Source of the DNA: Cohnella ginsengisoli
GTDB lineage: Bacteria > Bacillota > Bacilli > Paenibacillales > Paenibacillaceae
Direction of reading: 5' to 3'
Assembly: GCF_029525555.1 (NCBI RefSeq)
Contig: NZ_JAPDHZ010000002.1
Coordinates: 1,277,868 to 1,341,867, forward strand
DNA: 64,000 nt
The first letter of the stretch is position 1. Each line of letters begins with the position of its first letter. The translations under genes were made by a program, and so were the position numbers. Positions 38,065 to 50,064 of the stretch are shown in pieces. Under the pieces are notes generated by a model. That model made no database searches. It saw nothing but the letters and a program-made list of their open reading frames with translations, and was not told where the DNA came from.

Positions 38065-38099
38065 AACCCCTTCTTCGAAAAAATCTCGAAGAAGGGGTT
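38065..38099 (-). terminator. Strong terminator of the PL8 gene
   Basis: AACCCCTTCTTCGA and TCGAAGAAGGGGTT form a perfect 14-bp stem with a seven-base loop; on the minus strand it continues into TTTTTC. It lies 12 bases after the lyase stop codon and may also stop MprF transcripts from the other side. Confidence 0.92.
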
Positions 38100-38110
38100 G
38101 TCGCTTCAGC

Positions 38111-41100
38111 TTATTCCTTTTCCATCGCTGCCAGCATCCGGAGCAGGACGGCGACCGTTTCCGCGCGTGTCGTCACGTCTTTCGGGAAGAAGCCGTTGCC
38201 GCCTTTGCCTTGCATGATGCCCAGCTTCTTCAACTCGGCCGCCGCGCCGACGGCCCAGGCCGGAATGTCGCGATCGTCCGCGAAGCCGGCGGATACCGCT
38301 TCAGGCGCCAACTTCAGCGCTCTCGCGAGCATGACGGCCATTTCCGATCTCGTGAGCGGCGCGTCCGGACGGAAGTTGTCGCTGCCGTCTCCCTGGATCA
38401 GCCCCATGCTTACGGCTTGCGCAACGGCCGTCCGGGCCCACTGGCCGATCCGGTCCGCGTCCTTGAAGGACAGGTTGGACGCTTCCTTCTGCAGCTTCAG
38501 CGCCTTGACCAGCATGACCGCGAATTCGGCGCGCGTCACCGTGCGATCGGGACGGAAAGATCCGTCCGGATAACCTGTAATGATCCCTTTCTTTTCGGCT
38601 TCCACGATACTCGCTTGCGCCCAGTGGCCGGCGATGTCCGCGAAGTCGCGGCCGGTCGGCGGAACGTCCGGCTTGTCCGGATTTTCGTTTGGCTCGTCGG
38701 GTTTGGCCGGCGGCGTCACGGGCGTTCCTCCGTCCGGATTGCCGCCGTCGGAACGCTCGTTTACGGCGACCTTCACTAGCCCCGTCACGGACGGATGCGC
38801 GGTGAGGCTGGCCGTGATCGTCGCCTCTCCCGCTATGGAAGGCGCCGTGAAACGCACGCTGAACCGGCCGTTGCCATCCGTTATCGCTTTGGCCGTCTGC
38901 ATGCTGCCCGACGAAGCCGCGAGCTCGACCGCCACGCCGGATACCGGCTGACGGTCGCGATCCGTTACGGTGCCCGTCACGGTCGCTTCGTCTCCGATCC
39001 ATACGGAAGACGGCGTCGCCTGCATCTCGATGCGGGCCGGCACTTGCTCGGCCTTGGCGACGGATACCTTAATCGCGCTCGTCACGTCCGGATACGCCGT
39101 CAAGGCTGCCGTAATCGTCGCCTCTCCGGCTGCGGACGGTGCCGTAAACGCCGTGCCGAACCGGCCGTTTTCATCCGTTACCGTCCTGGCGGTCTTGAGG
39201 CTTCCCGACGAAGCCGCGAATTCGACCTCTACGCCGGGGACCGGCAGATCGTCGCCGTCGTAGACGACGCCCGAGACGGACGCTTCGCCTCCCGCCGTCA
39301 CGGAAGACGGCGTCGCCTGAAGCTCGATTCGAACGGGCACTTGCACGTTCTCATGGACGGAAACGGTAATCGTCTCTTTCACGGACGGATCGGCGGTCAC
39401 GGCTGCCGTAATCGTCGCTTCGCCCGCCGCGGACGGCGCATTGAAGATGGCGCTGAATCCGCCGTTCGCATCCGTGATCGCCGCAGCGGCATCGACGCTG
39501 CCCGAAGCTGCGGCAAGCTCGACCGCTACGCCAGGGACCGGCAGATCGTCGCCGTCGTAGACGGTTCCCGTCACGGACACGGCGCCCCCGACCGCTACGG
39601 CAGACGGCGTCGCCCGCAGCTCGATTCGAACGGGCACCTGCTCGGCCCGCTTCACGGGCACGACGATCGTTCCCGTCACGTACGGACTCGAAGGCAGGAC
39701 GACCGAGATCGTCATGTCGCCGGCAACGGACGGCGCCGCGTAAATTTGGCTGAACCCGCCATTTTCGTCCGTGATCGCGCGAAAGGTATCGGCGCTGTCC
39801 GGCGCTGCCGAGATCTCGACGGCCACACCGGGCAGCGGCAGCCGATCGCCGTCGTACACGACGCCAGAGACGGATACGCTTTCGCCGACCGTCGCGGAAG
39901 TCGGCGTCGCCTGGAGCTCGACCACGGCGGGGATCCGCTCCGCGGTCTCGGCGCCGTACACTTTAAATTCCCAGAGCGAATAACCGTACGTACTCCCTCT
40001 TTTCAAGCCGTTCATCTTCACGTATCTGGCATTCACCGGTTCGAAGGCAATCTCGTCGATATCGCCGTCCCCGTTCGCCGTGCTGTATACGTTCGTCCAA
40101 TCCGCCGCATTGTCGGAAACCTGGATTTGATACTCCTTGCCGTAAGCGGACTCCCAATGCAGGACGACCTTCGCGATCGTTTGGCTTGCGCCCAGATCGA
40201 CGTAGATCGACTGCTGATCCGAATAGTTCGAGCCCCAGCGGGTCGTCAGCGAGCCGTCCGCCGCATTCCCCGCCGACACGTCGGCCGCCTTGGTCGAGCT
40301 CGCGACTACGTTCTTGCCTTCCGCAAGATTGGGCGCCACCGCCTCGTAGACGTTGAATTCGGTTAGCGAATAACCGTCCGCGTTTCCTTGCTTTACGCCC
40401 TGCATGCGGACGTATCTGGCGTCTACCTTGGCGAAGGAGATGTCGTCGATGCCGCCGTCTCCCAGCGAGGTGGCATAGACGTCCGTCCAGGAGACGGCGT
40501 CGTTCGACACTTGTATTTTGTAGCTTTTGCCGTAGGCCGACGCCCACTTCAATCGGACTTTATTGATCGTATATGGGTTCTGCAAATCCACGTAAAGCCA
40601 TTCATCGTCCGAAGCGTTCGAATGCCAATAGGACGTTCTGTACAAATCCGTCGCGTTCGAGGCGAATTGCTTGCCTTGGCTGGAGGAAGCGGCCGCGCCT
40701 TTGCTGTAGGCAAGGTCGAATCCGCTGTCGTCGATCGCGGCTCCCTCGTTCAAGGTCACGCTTCGGCCTGCGAAGATGTCTTTGCCGAGCCGGTAGGTCG
40801 TCTTCGTTTTTTCCCCGTTCCGGTCCAGCGTCACGTTCACCGTAATGCCCGGCGTCTCGGGATTGGCGACCGAGATGCGGGCAGGCGACTTGGACTCGTC
40901 GACGATGACCATGGCAGGCTTGTCGACCGCGACCGTAAGTCCGTCTCTTACCGTCACCGTTCCCGGCTGATAGAACAGCATTTCCGATAGGCGCAGCGTT
41001 TCGTGCCGAACGGCCTGCACCGACGCCGTATTCGACAGGATGGTAATCGGGTTGTCGTTCGCGTAGCTGCCGACCTCTTCGGCGGATCTGTCCGGCAGCA

Positions 41101-42930
41101 CGATGTACTGATAGGAAGCGTTGGTCGGCTTCACGCCATGATCGAGCCAGATCGAGAAGATCGGCTTGGTGATCGGCTCCGTCGAGCTGCCCGTGACGAC
41201 GTCGCTCCATTTGCCGGTTTTTGTCTCCAACTTGACTTGGAAGTCCGTCGGATTCGGGAATACATAGCCGATCCGGTCGTTGTAGGCCCACTTGCCGTTC
41301 GTTTGCTTCGTCCCTTCCGCCATCGTCTGGCCGTCGACGATCACGTCGCCGACCGCCTTGCTTTGGTTCAAGGTCGTGTGGATCGGAGCGGCGTTCGTGG
41401 AAGCGATGCCCGCGCCGAGCGCCACCATTTCGTCGTCGAAAAAGAAGTAGCCTTTTTTTGCCGCTCGTGCTCAGCTTGTTGAAGTCGAACGCGGTGGCGC
41501 CGTAACGCTCATTGGTCACGCCGCCTACGAACGTCCTGGGATTGTTGAAATTCCCGTCCTTCGTGAGTACGTATGGAGCCGTCGTGCCGGGAACGTGCGC
41601 CCAGTCCATCAACGGGTAGACCGGCCTGTATTCGTCGCCGGTCCGCTGGATGGCGGTCGCGCCTTGCGGCGTCCAGTACAGCAGGTTGTAGCCGCCCGGA
41701 TTGATCGTCCGCCATTCGCCGCCCTTCACCGTGCTGGAGGACATCTTCACCGTGATGCCGTAGTCGGACCGCATATGGGACGAGACGAGCGTCTGCCATT
41801 GCGTCATATTGTTGTCGTTCAGCCCGTTGCTCGTACTCGTGCCGATCCGGCGAATGTTGTCCAGGAAGCTGGCGAACTCCGAAGCCCGCTTCGGATTGGC
41901 CGCCTCCATCCACTGCATCGGATCTTCATAGAAGGTCAGGGCCGCGCTCGCGTAGTCCGGCCAGTCCGGTCCGTTCATTCCCATGCCCAGGTCGGCGACG
42001 TCGCCTCTCACCTGGTACCGGGTGCCGTCGAGCAGGTAGGACGACAACGAGTCCATCGCCGCTTCGCTGTAGGCGAAGACGGTACCCGAAGTAATGTACG
42101 CCCAAAAAAGACATGTCTCTGGCGAAGCTTCTGCCGTAGCCCGTCGTATAGTTGGTTTTGCCGTGCTGGAAAAAGGACATGTCCGACTGGATGCCCGTCA
42201 CCGTCGTCGTCACGTTCGACAGCACGTTAAAGGCATCCACGGCGTTCCGGACATTTTGGGCATCTTCCAGCAGCAAGCCCCGGTACATGTAATTTTGGTT
42301 GTACCAGGACGAATTGGCGCCGTCGACGGTGTTCGGGCTGCTGTCCAGCGTACCGACGATATTGGCGGCTTGCGTATCCGTCAAGTAGCCTTCGCACAGC
42401 AGCGCGACCTTCTCCAGCCTTAATTGGGTGCCGATCGTGTTCTCCCACCAGTTGGTCGAGGTCGGCTTGACCGTGAACCAATGATCCAGCGCCCGCTTGA
42501 TGCCGTCCAGCAGCGCTTCGCTATGATAGTTCGGGCTCTTCGGATCGGCGAACGCCGCAGCCATCGACTGCATCCGATCCAGGGCCAGGTAGGATGGCCA
42601 GCCTCGCCCGTTGGCCGCGGATTGCTTGCTCGCATAATCGACGTCCGCCCAGCTTCCGTCCGGCTTTTGGCTGGACAAGTAACCGGCCGCCTGCGATTTG
42701 AAGGTCCATTCGACCCGGCCGTTCGTACCGTCGTTGATGATATCTTTGGAGATGTAAAACTCGACCATGCGCTGTTTCATCCGTTTCATATCGGCGATCT
42801 CCTGCGCCGCGTTCGTCCCGTCTGGCGCGCTCGCCGCGGCGGAGACGGATGCCCACAAGGACGATATCATCGAACCGATCAGAACCAGACAAAGCCACTT
42901 TTTCACGAACCCTTGCACGCTGCCAGCCAT
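38111..42930 (-). CDS. SLH-anchored multidomain polysaccharide lyase, family PL8; two frame breaks
   Basis: About 1,605 residues. Signal peptide (1-33); PL8 alpha-barrel with aromatic patch W161-W162, N206 (DGAN), H256 and Y265 (FFQHGKTNYTTGYG); central and C-terminal lyase beta domains to about 735; two F5/8-type C (discoidin) domains at about 740-860 and 867-990; four near-identical bacterial Ig-like repeats of about 98 residues at 1000-1390; a Pro-rich linker; three SLH repeats at 1425-1605. Frames are joined at 42104-42109 (six to five) and 41453-41459 (seven to six), giving DMSFWAYITSG and GKKGYFFFDDEMVALG. PL8 enzymes cut hyaluronan, chondroitin or xanthan. The N-H spacing of 50 resembles the hyaluronan/chondroitin branch. 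Start ATG 42930 has GGAG nine bases upstream. Confidence 0.88.
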
Positions 42931-43034
42931 GTACATGCGCTCCTTTATATAAAATCGACGTAAGCCCGACGCGATTGAAAGCGCCTTCCGATTCGGAGAA
43001 GAGAAGAAGGCAGCTCGCACTGCCCTCCGCCCTT

Positions 43035-44081
43035 TCAATCAAGCGTGTCGTAAATGTCCGTCAGCGGGATGTCCACGCCGGCCATCGCTTCATCCGCCGC
43101 GCCGTAATACATGCGGATCGTTCGGTCCAGCAGCAGCGCGCCGCACGAGAAGACGACCCGGCCGAAAAAGCCGTTCACCTCGTATTCCGCCTCCGGCTCC
43201 AGGATGGGCCCGCGGGATCTGGCGATCACGCGGGCCGGATCCTCCAGGTCCAGCAGCAGCGCGCCCATGCAATAACGGTCCGTCGCGTCCGCGCCGTGAT
43301 ACAGGGCAAGCCAGCCCTCGGGCGTCCGGATCGGGACTGCGCCGCCGCCGATTCTCCCGCCGTCCCATTGCCCTTCCCGAAGGCCGATCAGATGCCGATG
43401 CCGTCCCCAGTGAACGAGATCGGGAGACTGCGCGATCCACATCTCGGGAGAACCGATCGCCTTCGGCACGGGCCGATGAAGCGCATAATAGCTGCCGCCG
43501 ATTTTCTCGGGGAAAATCGCGACGTCCTTATTCTCGGGCGGAAGCATCGTGCCGGTTCGCGCAAAGGTAACGAAGTCCTCCGTCACGGCGACGCCAACGC
43601 TCACGCCCTTTGACGAGATCGCGCTGTACGTGATGTAATATTGGCGGCCGATCTGCGTAATCCGCGGGTCTTCGATGCCCCAGGCCTCCAGCGGCCCGTC
43701 CGGCAGCATCGCCGGACCGGGGTCCACCGTAAATCGGATGCCGTCGGCGCTGCGCGCAATCCTTAGATAGGAGAGGGAGGTCAGGTACGCATACTTGCCC
43801 CGCTGCTTGATCACGCGCGAGTCCGACAGATCGTACCGGTCGTCCGACCTGGCGATGCGGACGATCTCCAGCTCGCCGCTCGTCTCGCTCAGCACGGGGA
43901 CCAGCACGTGATCGTCGTCGGATTGAACCGGCATCTCCGCGATGCGAAGCAGTAAGATAAACTCGTCTCCAAAGGTCGCAACCCCTGCGTTAAATACGCC
44001 CACGACTTGAAAATCGGGATGGATCGGCTTTACGTCTTTCGTAGCTACGATCGGATTGTGCGAAAATCTGCTGATGGCCAT
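43035..44081 (-). CDS. GH130 beta-mannoside phosphorylase-like enzyme
   Basis: 348 residues of five-bladed propeller type: VGVFNAGVATFGDEFILLLR near residues 27-46, WGIEDPRITQIG (catalytic Asp region) at about 134-145, YYALHRPVP, GQWDGGRIGGGAVPI and YYGAADEAMAGVDIPLTDI. No signal peptide, so cytoplasmic. Family members phosphorolyse beta-1,4- or beta-1,2-mannosides and give mannose-1-phosphate. It sits 12 bases downstream of a solute-binding protein gene, which suggests it processes what that importer brings in. Confidence 0.9.
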   Translation of the reverse strand: MAISRFSHNPIVATKDVKPIHPDFQVVGVFNAGVATFGDEFILLLRIAEMPVQSDDDHVLVPVLSETSGELEIVRIARSDDRYDLSDSRVIKQRGKYAYLTSLSYLRIARSADGIRFTVDPGPAMLPDGPLEAWGIEDPRITQIGRQYYITYSAISSKGVSVGVAVTEDFVTFARTGTMLPPENKDVAIFPEKIGGSYYALHRPVPKAIGSPEMWIAQSPDLVHWGRHRHLIGLREGQWDGGRIGGGAVPIRTPEGWLALYHGADATDRYCMGALLLDLEDPARVIARSRGPILEPEAEYEVNGFFGRVVFSCGALLLDRTIRMYYGAADEAMAGVDIPLTDIYDTLD

Positions 44082-44093
44082 TCTCGAATCTCC

Positions 44094-45636
44094 TTATTTC
44101 TGCGCGGCCAGATAAGCATCCAGTTGCTTTTGATATTCCGCTTGGATTTTTTTCAGGTCCGCTCCGTATTTGGCCTCGAAGTCGGCAAAGGATTTGTCCG
44201 GATCGAGCGAGCCGAGCAGAATCGGATAAACGTACGAGTTCGCCTTCAGCCTTGCCATCTCTTGCAGCACCGGCTCCGGATTAAACGTGAAGCCGGAATC
44301 CTTCGACTTCGTGAAGTTGGCCGCGTCCTTCGCCCAGTTCCACCATTTCAGCTCATCCGGCGACAGGGACGCGTCATAGCGTTCGTACGTCGGATTCCAG
44401 ATCCAGTCGAAGCCGAAGTTCGGGTAATCGCCGTTCAGCGCCTTGAAGCCGTCTTCGCCGACCGCCTCCCAGTTTTTCCCTTCCAGGCCGTAGCTGAGCA
44501 GATCGTAATTTTCTTTTTCGTTCGCCCAGTTCAGGAACATGATGGCGCGCTCTTTGTTTTTGCTGCTCTTCGGCACGCTGATGAAGTTCCATTGCTTGAA
44601 GTCGGTCTGGTACTTTTGCGACGGATCCATAAAGGTGACCCATTCGGCCGACCCGCCGAGCTTGCCGACGGCGTCCTGTATCGATGACGGGATGCCGACG
44701 TCCGCGGAGGTGATCGCCGCCGTTTTGCCCGCCGTGAACAAATCCCGCTCGTTCTGCACCGCCAGGTTATCCTTGTTCACGATGCCGTCCTGATACCATT
44801 TGCGCATGCCCTGAATGCCCGACCAGATGCCCTCGTCCTTCTTTTCGAACAGCGTATAGATTTTTCCGTCATTGTTCTTCTTATAGAAGAAGGGGTACAT
44901 CTCGGGAATTTCCTGCTTCACGTCGTAGGCCGAATCGAAATAGAAGGGATAGGCGTTCGTGATGCGGTCCGTCGACACGAGCGTCGTCAAGGGACTCATC
45001 CCCTGCTCGTTCTCCTTCACCTTGTACAGGTACTGCGAGAGATCGTCGAACGTTTTCAGCGGCTGCATGCCGTACTTCTCTCTTAAGTCTTTGCGGATGT
45101 AGAAGCCTTTGATCTGATATTGGGAGACGCCGAGCGGTATGCCGTAAATATGGCCGTTAAACTTGTTCGCGTCCCACATTTCCTGCGGCCGGGTTTTCAG
45201 GATCGTCTGACCGTACTGCTGCAGCAGCGGCTCCAGATCCTCGTACGTATCGGAGGCGACCATTTTGTTCATATGCAGCCACGGCGCGTCGAAGATCAGG
45301 TCGACGGCTTCCCCCGGAAGCGAGCGCGAGCGACGTTTTATTGTCCAGATCCGACCATGGAATGAACGTGATGTTCAGCTTGACGTTAAGGGTGCCTTCC
45401 ATGCGCTTCTCGGCTTCGGCGATGACGGCGTCCATATCCTTGGGCCGGTCTCCGGGAATATAAATTTTTAACGTGGCGGGGCTTAGCGCTTCACTTTGTT
45501 GAGCTTGCTTCGTGCCGGCAGGGCTCGAGCCCGCCGCTTCCTTGTCGTTGTCGCTGCCGTTTCCACTGCAGCCGGCCAGTACGCCGGAAGCGGTCAGCGT
45601 GACGAGACCCGCCAGCAGTATCGCTTTTCTTTTCAT
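44094..45636 (-). CDS. Extracellular solute-binding lipoprotein, frame broken at C5
   Basis: About 513 residues. Signal peptide KRKAILLAGLVTLTASGV with lipobox LAGC, cysteine 23, and an acidic Ser/Gly linker. The frame breaks at 45311-45315; four bases instead of five gives LALASGEAVDLIFDAPWLHMN, the expected LplA-family continuation. The C-terminal frame shows IYGIPLGVSQYQIKGFYIRKDLREKYGM and WNFISVPKSSKNKERAIMFLNW. It is the third gene of an LplB/LplC/binding-protein importer next to GH130. Confidence 0.87.
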
Positions 45637-45700
45637 TTCGATTGCCTCCCTGGAATGTTTCTTTATATGCTCAACCGAATACTGCCGGTTATAGCCCGAA

Positions 45701-46591
45701 TTAGCCTTTGACCGAGCCGATCGTCAGCCCTTTGACGAAGTAGCGCTGCAGGAACGGATACAGCAGCACAATCGGTCCGATCGTCACGCAGACGGTCGCC
45801 AGCTGCACCCCGTAGGCCGGGATCTGCTGGAGCTGGCCGGTCGACGCGCCCTGAATGTAAGCCGCGGCGTTCATGTTGGAGATGAGCTGCCGAATCATGA
45901 TCTGAAGCGGGTGCAGCGTGTAGTCGTCGATGAACAAAAGCGCGAGCCACCAGTCGTTCCAGTACTGCAAGGCGTACAGCAGCGTCGTCGTGGCGAGGAC
46001 CGGCGTCGTGATCGGCAGGATGATGCGGAAGAACGTCCGCCATTCGCCCGAGCCGTCGACCGTCGCGGCTTCGTTCAGCTCGTACGGCACCGTACGGAAA
46101 AACGATACGAGAACGAATGTATTGAACGGGTTCAGAAGATACGGCAGGATCAAAGCCCAGAGCGTATCCTTCAGATGCAGCCAGTTGACGACGAGAATGT
46201 AAAAGCCGACAAGCCCCGAACCGAACAGCATCGTAAAGTAGGTGAGAAACGACAACGCATTTTTGTACTTGACCTTGCGATGGGCGAGCACGTAGGCGAA
46301 CATGGCGCTGATGAGGACCGCCGCAAGCGTGCCGAGGACGGTCGTCTCGATCGTCACGAGATAGCTTCGGTACACTTGCCCGCCGCGCAGCAAAAATTCA
46401 TAGGCGTACAAGCTCAGCTTGCTCGGGATCAGCTTGAATCCCTCCGCTCTAAGACTGCTCTCGTCCGTAAAGGAGCCGATAATGACCATCCAGAACGGAA
46501 TCAAGCAAAAGAGCGCGAAAAGCGTCGTAATCAAATAAGCGGAACCGTTGACGAGCCGATCGCCGATACTCGTTTTCGAACGTCGTTGCAT
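45701..46591 (-). CDS. Sugar ABC importer permease, LplC type
   Basis: 296 residues, six transmembrane helices, coupling motif NEAATVDGSGEWRTFFRIILPI and C-terminus RYFVKGLTIGSVKG. It follows the LplB-type permease by 30 bases and precedes the binding protein by about 65 bases. No ATPase gene is present nearby. Confidence 0.92.
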   Translation of the reverse strand: MQRRSKTSIGDRLVNGSAYLITTLFALFCLIPFWMVIIGSFTDESSLRAEGFKLIPSKLSLYAYEFLLRGGQVYRSYLVTIETTVLGTLAAVLISAMFAYVLAHRKVKYKNALSFLTYFTMLFGSGLVGFYILVVNWLHLKDTLWALILPYLLNPFNTFVLVSFFRTVPYELNEAATVDGSGEWRTFFRIILPITTPVLATTTLLYALQYWNDWWLALLFIDDYTLHPLQIMIRQLISNMNAAAYIQGASTGQLQQIPAYGVQLATVCVTIGPIVLLYPFLQRYFVKGLTIGSVKG

Positions 46592-46621
46592 TTGCGGGAT
46601 CTCCTTTAGAAAAGCCTGGAA

Positions 46622-47519
46622 TCAGGATCGTATTTTTTTAACGAGTCCGTTAAACAGCAGAATGGTCAATAATCCCATGACGGACTGGTAGAGCGCCACC
46701 GAGGAAGCCATGCCGAAGTCGCCCAGCCCGCGAAGCGCGCGGAACGTGAACGTATCGATCACGTCGGTCGTCGGATAGAGCAGCGAGTTCTCGCCGACGA
46801 TGCCGTAGATCATGCCGAAGTCTCCGTAGAAGATCCGCCCGACCGCCAGCAGCGTCAAGATGACCAATGTGGGTCTCAGCAAAGGGAACGTAATGTAAAA
46901 GATTTGTTGAAGCCGGTTCGCGCCGTCGATGCGCGCGCTCTCGTAAAGCTCGTCCGAGATGCCCGATATGGCCGCCAAAAAAATAATCGAGTTGTAGCCG
47001 GCAAACTTCCAGATGGAGATGACGGTCAGGATGACCGGCCAATACGCCGGCGTGCTGTACCAATCGATCGCGCCCAGATGCAGCGACTGCAGCTCGTGAT
47101 TGATCATGCCGTTCGTCGAATTGAGCAAGCCGAACACCATCAGGCTGACGACCAGCCAGGAGACGAAGTACGGAAGAAAAATAATGGATTGCGCCAGCTT
47201 CTTGTAAAGCCGGGCATGGATCTCGTTCAGCGCGATGGAAAGGATCACGGCCAGACCGAGGCCGAAGACGAGAAACAGCGCGTTAAGTCCCATCGTATTG
47301 AGCGTCACGCGGATCCAATCGTCGCTGCCGAAAAAGAACTTGAAGTTATTGAAGCCGTTCCATTCGCTCCCCCCATATGCCCTTCGAGACGGAAAACTTT
47401 TTAAAGGCGATCACGTGGCCCACCATAGGCAAATAGGCGAACACTAGCAAAAACAGAAGACCGGGCAACGCCATCGCATAAATACTTTTGTTTTTATGAA
47501 GCTCTCGCAGCAAACTCAA
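46622..47519 (-). CDS. Sugar ABC importer permease, LplB type, frame broken at C6
   Basis: About 298 residues. The main frame covers five helices and coupling motif YESARIDGANRLQQIFYITFPLL. The first helix is in another frame, starting at TTG 47519 behind GGGGAGGG and reading YAMALPGLLFLLVFAYLPMV. They join at 47369-47374: five bases instead of six gives KGIWGSEWNGFNNFKFFFGS, the conserved segment between helices 1 and 2 in this family. First gene of the GH130-associated importer. Confidence 0.85.
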
Positions 47520-47704
47520 TCTCGCCCTCCCCTTTCGATGCCCTCATCGTATCGGAAGACGCGCGGTTCTGGATAGTTCTCGTTCTATCAAAACGTTGAT
47601 TCGGCGCGGTTTTCTCCGGTTCTGGATTGAACAAACGCAACAAAGCGGTCGCGGGCGCGGCGCCCGGTGGCGGGAGCGCATGTATGCGCGGCGCGGCGGG
47701 CGAT

Positions 47705-47736
47705 TGGAAAAGAACCGCACATTTTTTGTGCGGTTC
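47705..47736 (-). terminator. Terminator of the membrane-bound AraC regulator gene
   Basis: GAACCGCAC (47712-47720) and GTGCGGTTC (47728-47736) form a perfect 9-bp stem with a seven-base loop; on the minus strand TTTTCC follows. The rest of 47520-47796 is unusually GC-rich with no gene I can support; the LplB promoter should lie at about 47530-47600. Confidence 0.75.
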
Positions 47737-47796
47737 CGGGGGCGCGGGTGCGGCGGGCGGCCGAGTGACTTTTTGAGAGAGCCCCTTCCTATTTTC

Positions 47797-50037
47797 TCAT
47801 CCCCGTTGATCGTCCGCTTCGAACCGGAATTGCATAGGCGTCATCCCAGTCGCCTTCTTGAACACCGTGAAGAAGTGGCTCTTCGTCTGGAAGCCGGCGG
47901 AATCCATGATTTGCGTGATCGGCCAATCCGTCGAGTGCAGCAGTTTTTTAGCCTTCTCGATCCGCAGGCCGAGGATAAAGTCCGAGAGCGAGATTTGCAA
48001 AATGTCCTTGAATATCGTGCGCGCATAATTCGGAGATAGACCGATATGCTCGGCGATCTGTTCGACGGTCAATACCGACTCCTGCAAATGACGGCTTACG
48101 TAATCGACGACGGAAGCGACGACGTCCTCCTTGCGCGTCTCGCGGCCCGGCTTTTGGTTGCGTTCCTTGAACGCGATCATCTCGTTCTTCAGCCAGGCGT
48201 ACACCTCGTTCAGGTTGGCGAAGCGATCCAGCTGTCGCGATACGCCGTCGAAGTCCTGCAGCGCGCCGGCCCGCAAAAATATTTTTTCATGCCGTAGACG
48301 AGCCGGATTAGCTGGAACCTGCATTCTTCGAAGGGCAGATGACGCAGGCGCGCGAACAGCTGCTCCATGACGAGGAACGCCTCGTGCTCCTCGCCTTTGC
48401 TCACGGATTGGAGCAGCTGCTGGATCAGCTTGTCGGAGAACGGCTCGAGCGTCTGCGTCTGAAACAGGCTCCAGTCCGACGCCTCGTAGATTCTGTCCTC
48501 GCCGTTCAAAAACTTCAGCATGGAGTACTCCATCGCCTGCCGGTAAACGGATTGAAGATTAAAGCTCTGTTCGGTCGTCTTATGATAGGAACACACCGTA
48601 GCGATTTGCAGGCATCGATCGATATTCCCTTTCATATCCGTCAGCATCCGCCGGATGTCGTCCCCGGACATCGAACCGGCCCAGATCACTACGATATGAT
48701 CGTCGTCAAAATCGACGGTTTCGCATTCCGCCTGGTGGTAGCGCAGCGTTTCCTGCGCAATGTTGCCCATGGCGTATTTCAACAGCTTTCTCGAGTAAAA
48801 ATTGTACTTCTCCTCGAAGGAGGAATAATATTCGATCCGGACGACCGCAAGACCCAGTTGCTTCGCCTTCGCGACCGGAGTCAGCTCGATCAGCGACTGC
48901 CGCGACTCGGCGGGCAGCGTCCCGTTGCGGATCCACAGCCGCAGCATATCTTCCCGGATCGTCTGCTGGTTGGACTTGACAGACTGGTTCATCTGCTCGA
49001 CCTGCGTCACCAGCTTGCCGATCCCGCTGCGCAGGATTTGATGCTCGGGCTGAAGGCGTCCGCTGCCGTCCGCGTCCGACCCATGGCGCTGAATCAAGCC
49101 GATCAGCTCGCTGAACGGCATATAATGCCGGCGGGAGACCCAGAACAGGAAAAACAGCGTCAACGTCAGCATGAGCCCCGCCGACCATAGAATGGCGTTG
49201 CGCAGCTCGTTCAGCTTGTACTGCCAGACGTCCCATGGCGTAAACTGGTAGACGTGCCAGCCTTCGGGTTCGATTTGCGCCGTATGCACGAACCATTTCC
49301 GGCCGTCGCCCTTCCAATCGAAGCTGCCTTCCGGCATCGCGCCGAACGTCGGGATGGCCGTCAGCAGCCGTTCGTTCTCGTTTCCAAGTATAAAGTTCCC
49401 GGCGTCGTCCGTTACGAGCAGCTGCATCTGGCTATAAATTTCGGACTGCAGCACATTGTCGTCAAAGTTGGCTTTATCGACCATCATGACCAGATAGCCG
49501 TCCGAATTTTTCATCGAGTTGTCCCGAATCGCCAAATAAATATACGACCGCTTCCCGTCGCTATGCCCCTGAAAACGGAAATAAGGGCTCCTGTCGTTCC
49601 TGACCTTCTGCAGCAGCGGCTGATCGAAAAAATCGATATTGTCGAACATCGACTCGCGCAGCGTCCACACCCTGTTCTCTCTGGCGCTGATCAAATAAAT
49701 ATTTTGGATAAAAGGCTCGGACGCGGCGTACTCCTTCATGCTGTTCGACAGTCGCACGAGCAGCTGCGGATCGTTCGGGCTCGAGAACCATTCGCGGACC
49801 AATTCGTCCGCGAACATCCGCATGCCGTACAATCGGAGCTTGTACAGCGTAAATTCCGTGCTTTTTTTGCACCTGCTTCAGCTGGTTCTGAATGGTCGAC
49901 AGAACCTCGTCCCGCGCGGACTGGGAAAACCTTTGCACCAGATACAGCGAAAACGCGCTGACAATGACCGTAATCAAAATAGCCGAGGTGACAAACGCCC
50001 GGAGGTACGTTTTGCGCATGATCGTCTTTTTAGCCAT
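47797..50037 (-). CDS. Membrane-bound AraC-family regulator (YesS-like), two frame breaks
   Basis: About 746 residues. Helix 1 (AFVTSAILITVIVSAFSLYLV), a Cache-type extracellular sensor, helix 2 (AILWSAGLMLTLTLFFLFWV), a cytoplasmic linker, and a C-terminal AraC HTH pair (VEQIAEHIGLSPNYARTIFK; ITQIMDSAGFQTKSHFFTVF). Frames join at 49862-49868 (seven to six, giving QVQKSTEFTLYKLRLYG) and 48282-48287 (six to seven, giving VYGMKKIFLRAGALQDFDG). It senses an extracellular ligand and acts on DNA in one polypeptide. Lying upstream of the LplB/LplC/GH130 genes on the same strand, it is their likely activator. Confidence 0.85.
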
Positions 50038-50064
50038 CCTGTTCTAAGACCCCTCTTAGGAATA

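Noticed and set aside
42975..42988. cre-like sequence TGAAAGCG before the PL8 gene
   Set aside because: Only the first half matches; the second half departs from the consensus, and it is not placed against a visible promoter.
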